In this document: positions 58,475-64,000 of the stretch, in pieces
Layout: every line of letters starts with the position of its first letter
Position numbering within the stretch: the first letter of the stretch is position 1
NCBI GenBank assembly: GCA_902790015.1
Contig: CADAQF010000019.1
Coordinates: 1-64,000 of the forward strand
DNA from: an uncultured Eubacteriales bacterium
GTDB lineage: Bacteria > Bacillota > Clostridia > Christensenellales > Aristaeellaceae
DNA length: 64,000 nucleotides
Reading direction: 5' to 3'
Made by a program: the position numbers and the translations under genes
The notes under the pieces: generated by a model
Databases searched by the model: none
What the model was told of the DNA's origin: nothing
What the model saw: only the letters and a program-made list of their open reading frames with translations

Positions 58475-59557
58475 TCAGCCCTCCTTCCGGATCGCGCTGG
58501 TCGTTTCCGCGTCAAAGAAATGCTTGCGGGCAAAGCAGACGGACACATGGTCGCCGACCTTGTAGTCCTGCCAGCCCTTTAGCTTCGCGGCGATTTTCCG
58601 GTCCGCCGAAGAGGCGTCACCGATGTGGCCGTGTACCAGGGTGTTCATGCCCAGGTTTTCATTGTTGCTCACCAGGACGGTGACGTCGCTTCCCAGCTGG
58701 ATGTCCTCGGGACGAACGCCCAGGATGATCTCTTTCCCGGCGTAGGAAGAGAGCGTGCCCCGCTCCTTCTCGTTCAGCGGGCAGGTGAAGCCTGCCCCTT
58801 CCAGGAAGCCGTCGCGGACGCGGGCCTTCCAGGTGTTCATGGGCGGAAGGCCGATGAAGCCGGCCACAAAGAGGTTCGCCGGCTGATCATAAAGCTCCAG
58901 CGGAGTGCCCACCTGCTGGACGTGACCCATGCTCATGCAGACGATGCGGTCCGCCAGGGTCAGCGCCTCGGTCTGGTCGTGGGTGACGTAGAGCATGGTC
59001 GCCTGCAGGCGTTTGTGCAAAAGCAGGATCTCCCGCCGGGTCGCCCCGCGCAGCTTGGCGTCCAGGTTGGACAGGGGCTCGTCAAACAGGAACACCTTGG
59101 GGTTGCGGACGATGGAACGGCCCATGGCCACGCGCTGCCGCTGGCCGCCGGAAAGCTGGGACGGCTTCTTGTTGAGCTGGCTGGTGAGCCCCAGGATCTC
59201 CGCGGCGGCGAGCACCTTTTTGTGGATCACGTTGGGGTTTTCCTTGCGCAGGGTCAGCGAGAAGGCCATGTTCTCGTAGATGGTCATATGGCCGTACAGG
59301 GCGTAGTTCTGGAACACCATCGCCATATCCCTGTCCTTGGCCGGGGTCTGGGTGATGTCCTTCCCGTCCAGCAGCAGCTGGCCGCGGCTGATGTCCTCCA
59401 GGCCCGCCACCATGCGCAGGGTAGTGGACTTCCCGCACCCGGAGGGGCCGACCAGCACGATCAGTTCGCCGTCCTTCACATCCAGGTTGAAATCAAAGAC
59501 GGCCTGGACGTTGTTGTCATATATTTTATCGATATGCTTCAGGCTCAGCTCCGCCAT
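58475..59557 (-). CDS. Sugar ABC importer ATPase 1 (UgpC/MsmX type)
   Basis: 360 residues. Walker A GPSGCGKSTTLR, Q-loop FQNYALYG, signature LSGGQRQRVA, Walker B VFLFDEPLSNLD and VTHDQTEAL, then a MalK-type regulatory domain. It shares these motifs with ATPase 2 but differs in the C-terminal domain. Having two such ATPases in one operon is unusual. Confidence 0.95.
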   Translation of the reverse strand: MAELSLKHIDKIYDNNVQAVFDFNLDVKDGELIVLVGPSGCGKSTTLRMVAGLEDISRGQLLLDGKDITQTPAKDRDMAMVFQNYALYGHMTIYENMAFSLTLRKENPNVIHKKVLAAAEILGLTSQLNKKPSQLSGGQRQRVAMGRSIVRNPKVFLFDEPLSNLDAKLRGATRREILLLHKRLQATMLYVTHDQTEALTLADRIVCMSMGHVQQVGTPLELYDQPANLFVAGFIGLPPMNTWKARVRDGFLEGAGFTCPLNEKERGTLSSYAGKEIILGVRPEDIQLGSDVTVLVSNNENLGMNTLVHGHIGDASSADRKIAAKLKGWQDYKVGDHVSVCFARKHFFDAETTSAIRKEG

Positions 59558-59558
59558 C

Positions 59559-60056
59559 TTATGCGGCCTCCTTCGCTTCCAGGGTCTTCAGGTGTCCCGC
59601 CAGGGCGGCGCACTTGCGCTGGTTGATCAGGCCGGCGGCCAGCAGGCAGGCCGCGCTGCCAGCCAGATAAATGATCACCCGGATGAACTGCCCGTCTCCC
59701 ATCACGGCGACTTCCGCGCCGCCGACCTTGACCATGGCCTGATGGGCCTGAAGGGGGAGGATGAAAATCCGTGCGATCTGCCCGGCGCCCAGGGCGTACA
59801 GAAGTTTTGAATAGGATGCCTGGTAGTTCTTGACCCCCTCTGAGGAGAGAAAGGCCATCAGCATAAACAGCAGGTTGTACACGATGGAAGCCCCGATCAG
59901 GATCTGGTAATACCAGGAACCCACGTCGGACTTGTATATCGAAACGAAATAGAATACATTAAGCAGGATCGCCAGGTAGCAAAGCCGCGAGGAGGCGGTG
60001 TTTTTGACATACCGCATCCGGTCCAGACGGATTTCCTTTTCGTTGATGTCGCTCAT
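59559..60056 (-). CDS. Four-helix membrane protein B of the sugar operon
   Basis: 165 residues, four likely membrane helices (about 25-42, 50-70, 84-102, 124-145). No family recognised. ATG 60056 follows AAGGAGG and overlaps the stop of protein A (ATGA). One base separates it from the ATPase 1 start. Confidence 0.7.
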   Translation of the reverse strand: MSDINEKEIRLDRMRYVKNTASSRLCYLAILLNVFYFVSIYKSDVGSWYYQILIGASIVYNLLFMLMAFLSSEGVKNYQASYSKLLYALGAGQIARIFILPLQAHQAMVKVGGAEVAVMGDGQFIRVIIYLAGSAACLLAAGLINQRKCAALAGHLKTLEAKEAA

Positions 60057-60631
60057 GCGGCCGCCTCCTTCCCCCGGGCGATCAGGCCCTGTTCCTCTTT
60101 CATGAGTTTGCGTTTCCACAGGACGTTGAGGATCAGCAGCACGGTGCCGATCAAAAGCAGTCCGAACACCAGGTAATGGATGTCAAACCAGAAGGTCGAT
60201 TCCGTGTAAAGGGATTTGCGCTTGGACGCGTAGTCTGCCAGGGCCGCAAAGTCGATGCCCAGGAACTGGGCCTTGAAGCCCTCGATCATGCGGTGCGCCC
60301 AGACGCTGTAGACCACGCTGCCCGCGGAAAAGAGCCCCACCGCGCAATAGTTGCCGATGTAGTATCTCCTCCGATTATGCGTGCTGGTGATGAACAGAAC
60401 CAGGCAGAGCAGGATCATGCCGATGGACCCGTACAGAAGCGCTTTGTTGAAGCCCTGCATGTCGTTGTAGATTTCAGCTCCGGAAACGCTGGTCTTACCC
60501 CTGCGGAACGTTCCGTAGAGCGAATCGTACAGATCGGTCATAATTCCCAGGGAATACACGAACGCCAGCGCGCAGATGATGATCAGCGCGATGCATAGGA
60601 GCCTTTGCAGCTTCATCTGTTTTTTATACAT
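60053..60631 (-). CDS. Four-helix membrane protein A of the sugar operon
   Basis: 192 residues, four likely membrane helices (about 10-32, 64-83, 90-112, 148-172) with a Lys/Arg-rich end (WKRKLMKEEQ). No family recognised. ATG 60631 is the best start although its ribosome site (GGGGGTTGGA) is weak. Its 5' side is the TAATGCG-repeat element, so it may be translated poorly. Confidence 0.65.
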   Translation of the reverse strand: MYKKQMKLQRLLCIALIIICALAFVYSLGIMTDLYDSLYGTFRRGKTSVSGAEIYNDMQGFNKALLYGSIGMILLCLVLFITSTHNRRRYYIGNYCAVGLFSAGSVVYSVWAHRMIEGFKAQFLGIDFAALADYASKRKSLYTESTFWFDIHYLVFGLLLIGTVLLILNVLWKRKLMKEEQGLIARGKEAAA

Positions 60632-60673
60632 GATCCAACCCCCGAACCGATGCGCGGTCAGTCCGCGCATTAC

Positions 60674-60817
60674 TAATGCGTAATTCGTAATGCGTAATGC
60701 GTAATTATTCAGTGCTGCGATGCCGGACGCCCGAAGGATCACCGGGGCTTTCGGCGGCTCTGACGGCTGGTTTTACCGGCCGTCCTTAATTACGCATTAC
60801 GAATTACGCATTACGAA
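60674..60817. mobile_element. TAATGCG inverted-repeat element (MITE-like)
   Basis: Left arm 60674-60707 is made of TAATGCG/TAATTCG heptads; right arm 60786-60817 is its inverted copy with one heptad fewer. The 78-bp centre holds a GACGGC/GCCGTC stem. It could form a long hairpin in RNA. No transposase is present. It is inserted between the binding protein gene and membrane protein A. Confidence 0.65.
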
Positions 60818-60824
60818 CCCTTCA

Positions 60825-60854
60825 TCCGCGGAGGGGCCGAAGCCCCTCCGCGGA
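60825..60854 (-). promoter_or_regulatory. Very stable hairpin after the binding-protein gene
   Basis: TCCGCGGAGGGGC and GCCCCTCCGCGGA form a 13-bp perfect stem; on the minus strand the loop reads TTCG, a UUCG tetraloop. No T-run follows, so 3' protection of the upstream mRNA is more likely than termination. Confidence 0.7.
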
Positions 60855-60866
60855 AAATGAATCATC

Positions 60867-62859
60867 TTACTGTAAGGTCTCGTAGTAGTCCAGCAGTTCT
60901 TCCCAGGCGATCTCCTTGATGTCCAGGTACTGCTCGCCGCTCATGGCGTCCTTGACGTATGCGGCGGCTTCCTCGGGGCTGCCCATGCCTTCGGCCGTGA
61001 AGCCGGAAGCGATGATATCCACCAGGACGTTCTCCTGGCCCTTGCCGCTCTGGAACTTGGTGTTCAGCTCGTCATATCCGCCCAGCGCCTGGTTGTCTTC
61101 CTTGGTGGTGGGCAGGACGGTGGGAACAGAAGTGTACCAGGGGTTCTCGGTCACAGCCAGCAGCGGGTGCTTGATGGTGCCCAGGGCGATGGCGGTGGAA
61201 ATCTTGGCGGCGCCTTCCTTGCCGACTTCGTGCGTGCACTGATACTCGAAGGCCTGGCTCTTCATGAAGCTCAGGGTGGAGCCCAGGTAGTAGCGGGCGA
61301 AGTTGGTGTAGTTGCCCTTGCCCAGGGACCAGAGCAGTTCGTTGGTCACGTCGGCGATCACCGGCATTTCCTTGCCGTTGAACATGAAGGTCTCGCCTTC
61401 CTTGATGAACTGGGACGGGCCATAGCTCATCAGGATGGTGCCTTCTTCGGAGTAAGCGTAGTCGATCAGGGAGAGGGCGGCGTTCAGCTTGGCCTCGTTC
61501 CCGGCCACGCCGGCCACGGAGATGCCCCAGCCGTCGGTCTTGACGGAGCGCCAGCTCTCGGTAAAGCGCATGTAGGTGCCTTCTTCGGTGTCATACCACT
61601 TGGCCACGGGAACCATGACCGCCATGTACTTCTCGCCTTCCTGAAGCAGGGTGGCGTTGTGCAGGGTCTGGGTCTGGTTGTAGTCATAGTGCATGAAGCC
61701 CAGGTCGTTCTCCAGGTAGTTCTGGGTCTTGACGTCCTCGCCGGTTCATACGGGCCAGCGCTTCGTAGGTGGCGACTTCCTGACGGGCATCCTTGAGCAT
61801 GCCGTCGGTATCCACATACAGGTAATCCTGGCGGGATTCAAGGCCGCGCACGCCGAAGAGGTGACCGGCGAAGCGGAACATATCGACGCGGCGCTGGTTG
61901 TTGGCGTCCTCGCGGGTGAAGAGGCCCTGGATGGTGTCGGTGCCGTTCAGGGTCTGGGGGTTGGCAACCACGCAGCGCAGCAGAGCGACCAGCTCGTCAG
62001 CGTCCCAGGCGGCGTTCTGACCGATGAACAGATCAGCGCGCTCGGTGCCGTAGTAGCCGTTGTAAGCCTGGTCGATGTAGGTCCTGAGCATATTGACGGC
62101 CGTGACACCGTCGATCTCGCCGGCCTCGTTCATCTTGGCGACGATGTTGCCGGCAGCGTCATAGTCCTTGGTCACGATCTCGGTAGCGGTGCCGTCAGCG
62201 GTCGGGGTCTCGATCTCGACCTTGCCTTCAAGCGGCATGTAGGGGGTATAGACGGCGGGCTTCAGATTGTTGCAGGCTTCCGCGGTGAATTCGCCTTCGC
62301 CGTTCAGCAGCTTCTGAACCATGTCCACACGCATCAGCGGCATACGCTCGATGTCGTTCACGCCGTCGAAGTAGGGGCTGAAGTAGATAGCGCCGGTCTC
62401 GGTGTTGCCGGTGATGGACAGCTTGACGATGGGGTTTTCGTCCAGGTAGGCCTTGAAGTTCGGCATCTGATCCAGATAGGCGCCGATGTTGACCACCAGG
62501 CCCGCTTCGCCGGCTTCACTCAGCTTGGCGGCGGTACCGGACAGCATATCCACCTGATCCAGCTGCTCTTTCCAGTAGTCAAACTCAGCGGAGGCGCCGT
62601 GGCCCTGATACTTGTCTTCAAAGACAACGTTCAGCTTTTCCTGAACCGCCACCCAGGTGGGCTTGAGGTCGCCGGAATGGTAGACGGTGCCGGCCAGATC
62701 GACGCCTTCACCGGCGGTTTCCGGGTCAAAGAACAGACCGGTCTTGGCGTTGTTGTAGCCGGTCGCCATGCGCAGGACCACGGGCTCGTCCGCCACGGCT
62801 ACGCTCACGGCGGTCAGCGCCAGGATCAGCGCCAGCACAAGAGACAGATACCTTTTCAT
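60867..62859 (-). pseudogene. Extracellular sugar-binding protein, single frameshift
   Basis: About 664 codons. Signal peptide MKRYLSLVLALILALTAVSVAVADE, again without a lipobox. The first block runs to EVATYEALARMN (near 61743) and then goes out of frame. The second frame continues EDVKTQNYLENDLGFMHYDY through a long solute-binding domain ending ISWEEL-like IAWEELLDYYETLQ. Deleting one base near 61740-61746 restores a full LplA-type lipo-oligosaccharide/polysaccharide-binding protein. It may be a sequencing error or a young pseudogene. Confidence 0.8.
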
Positions 62860-62993
62860 CTTGAAGTATTCCTCCTTTTATAATATGCGGGCCCCCGGCC
62901 CGCGGGAAAGCAACTGTGGCCGCTGCGTTTGCAGCAGGGAGGAAGCGGATTTATCTGCTTCCTGCCCGCCCCGCTCTTTTCTCCTGTTCTTCC

Positions 62994-63884
62994 TTACTCC
63001 TTGACGCCGCCCGCGTTGGTTCCCTTGGCAAAATACTTCTGGATAAAGGGGTAGATGATCAGGATGGGGATGATGGAGCAGACGATCAGGGCGTAGATGA
63101 CAGAGTCGGACGCGTAGGGCTCGCTCCAGCCGGCGATCTGCTCAGGATCGGTGTACTGTTCCAGCTGAAGGCGGATAAACACCTGCAGGGGATGCTCGTT
63201 CTGGTTGGAGATCATCTGGCGGGCCCAGAAGTAGCCGTTCCAGCGGGAAATGGCGAAGAACAGGGCCACCGTGGCGATGGTGGACTTGCTCATCGGGATA
63301 TAGACCTTGCTCAGCACCTGGAACTCGGAAGCGCCGTCCACGATGGCTGCCTCTTCGATTTCGCCGGGCACGTTCTCAAAGGCGTTGCGCAGGAGGATGA
63401 TGTTCATGGCGGCCATACCCATGGCGATGACGACCAGCCATTTGTCGTCCATGATGCCCACGGCCCTGAACACCGTCTGCGTCTGCAGGTAGTTCAGGTA
63501 CTGCGGAATGATGCCGGCGCTGAACCACATGGTGAAAACGAGGAAGAAGTTGAAGGTCTTCCTGAACAGCAGGCGCTTTTTGCTCAGCGCATAGCCGCCC
63601 AGGATGGAGACGCCCATGGCCCACAGCGTTCCGTACAGGGTCAGGAACAGGGTGTTGGAATAGGCGTTCCAGAACATGTTATTCTGGAACATCCGGGCGA
63701 AGGCGTCAAACTGCACATCCTTGGGGAAGAGCACGACCTCGCTGTATTCCACCGCGTGCCGCCCGGACATGGAAGCGGACACCGCGTACACAAAGGGATA
63801 CAGGCAGCACAGGGCGAAGATGGTAAGCAGCAGATAGCTCAGGCCCTTGAATAGCTGTTCGGAGATTTCGAGCTTTCTTTTCAC
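62994..63884 (-). CDS. Carbohydrate ABC importer permease, YtcP/LplC type
   Basis: 296 residues, six transmembrane helices. It has the N-terminal KGLSYLLLTIFALCCLYPFVYAVSAS, SGRHAVEYSEVVLFPKDV and EAA loop EEAAIVDGASEFQVLSKVYIPMSKS, then WNGYFWARQMI. These are typical of the permease paired with LplB. The C-terminal ANAGGVKE is also characteristic. Confidence 0.92.
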   Translation of the reverse strand: MKRKLEISEQLFKGLSYLLLTIFALCCLYPFVYAVSASMSGRHAVEYSEVVLFPKDVQFDAFARMFQNNMFWNAYSNTLFLTLYGTLWAMGVSILGGYALSKKRLLFRKTFNFFLVFTMWFSAGIIPQYLNYLQTQTVFRAVGIMDDKWLVVIAMGMAAMNIILLRNAFENVPGEIEEAAIVDGASEFQVLSKVYIPMSKSTIATVALFFAISRWNGYFWARQMISNQNEHPLQVFIRLQLEQYTDPEQIAGWSEPYASDSVIYALIVCSIIPILIIYPFIQKYFAKGTNAGGVKE

Positions 63885-63900
63885 GCTGGTGACCCTCCTC

Positions 63901-64000
63901 TCAGTACAGCGAAGTGTTCGAGGCCTTGCGGGCGATGGTGTTCGCGCCGATCACCAGCAGCATGCCGACCACGTTGTTCATCATTTCAGCCGCGGAGGCG
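63901..64000 (-). CDS. Carbohydrate ABC importer permease, LplB type (C-terminal end only)
   Basis: Only the last 32 codons are in the window (start lies beyond 64000): EMMNNVVGMLLVIGANTIAR then KASNTSLY and stop. The final helix followed by a short basic tail ending SLY matches the end of LplB-type permeases, and the next gene is its usual YtcP/LplC partner. Confidence 0.75.
   Translation of the reverse strand, partial: ASAAEMMNNVVGMLLVIGANTIARKASNTSLY

Overview
The window reads as a chromosomal segment of a GC-rich anaerobic Bacillota (class Clostridia), probably host-gut associated. The signs are ireB-ruvX-DUF1292, sepF next to a divIVA-family gene, rpsF-ssb-rpsR, sigma-A type promoters, strong AGGAGG ribosome sites, several carbohydrate ABC importers and a hexuronate pathway. 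Christensenellales-like gut lineages would fit, but this is inference. No rRNA, tRNA, CRISPR array, prophage or complete insertion sequence was seen. Most of the window is GC-rich; AT-rich islands at about 1-2100, 31850-33000 and 39480-40640 carry secreted proteins of unknown function.

Layout. 1-2100: two secreted unknowns divergent from a small XRE repressor, with two matching operator-like palindromes. 2118-6709: a YcxB-like membrane protein, uxuA-uxuB (D-fructuronate to 2-keto-3-deoxygluconate) and an M24 aminopeptidase. 7055-16547: a giant glycine-rich secreted protein with an incomplete Cna-B end, a DtxR-type metalloregulator, a frameshifted secreted LRR/Ig-like/caspase-like protein, a prephenate dehydratase with a signal peptide, a putative glycosidase and an Fe-S aldo/keto reductase. 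16791-20830: mglBAC galactose-type importer plus a small coiled-coil membrane protein; mglB carries an exact 42-bp in-frame duplication. 21001-25493: a beta-class DNA methyltransferase coupled to a Cys-rich protein, an SH3-type secreted protein, a papain-like secreted protein and a GNAT enzyme. 25585-29615: an ABC exporter with a GntR/YtrA repressor and its operator, an AI-2E family transporter, and bioY under a BirA-type operator.

29551-34035 is the most unusual part. Three 76-codon genes encode a textbook double-glycine secretion leader (LSxxELxxIxGG pattern) fused directly to a single LysM domain, so the expected mature product is a free, cationic LysM peptide of about 53 residues. Their 5' regions carry five copies of a small hairpin element. 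The neighbourhood (acyltransferase 5' end, hairpins, LysM gene, terminator, secreted PepSY-like gene) has been duplicated, leaving two pseudogene remnants.

34035-49171 is mostly housekeeping: gdhA, degV, ireB-ruvX with DUF1292 fused in frame to RuvX, a HAD phosphatase, a SpoU methyltransferase, three paralogous secreted proteins, a NUDIX hydrolase, divIVA, sepF with long Gln-rich arms, rpsF-ssb-rpsR, cysK and an EEP-family enzyme. 49152-64000 is carbohydrate import: a MalEFG-type system without its own ATPase divergent from a GH13 alpha-glucosidase, then a long operon of LplB/YtcP-type permeases, a frameshifted binding protein, four unknown four-helix membrane proteins and two UgpC/MsmX-type ATPases. 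All three binding proteins have cleavable signal peptides without a lipobox cysteine.
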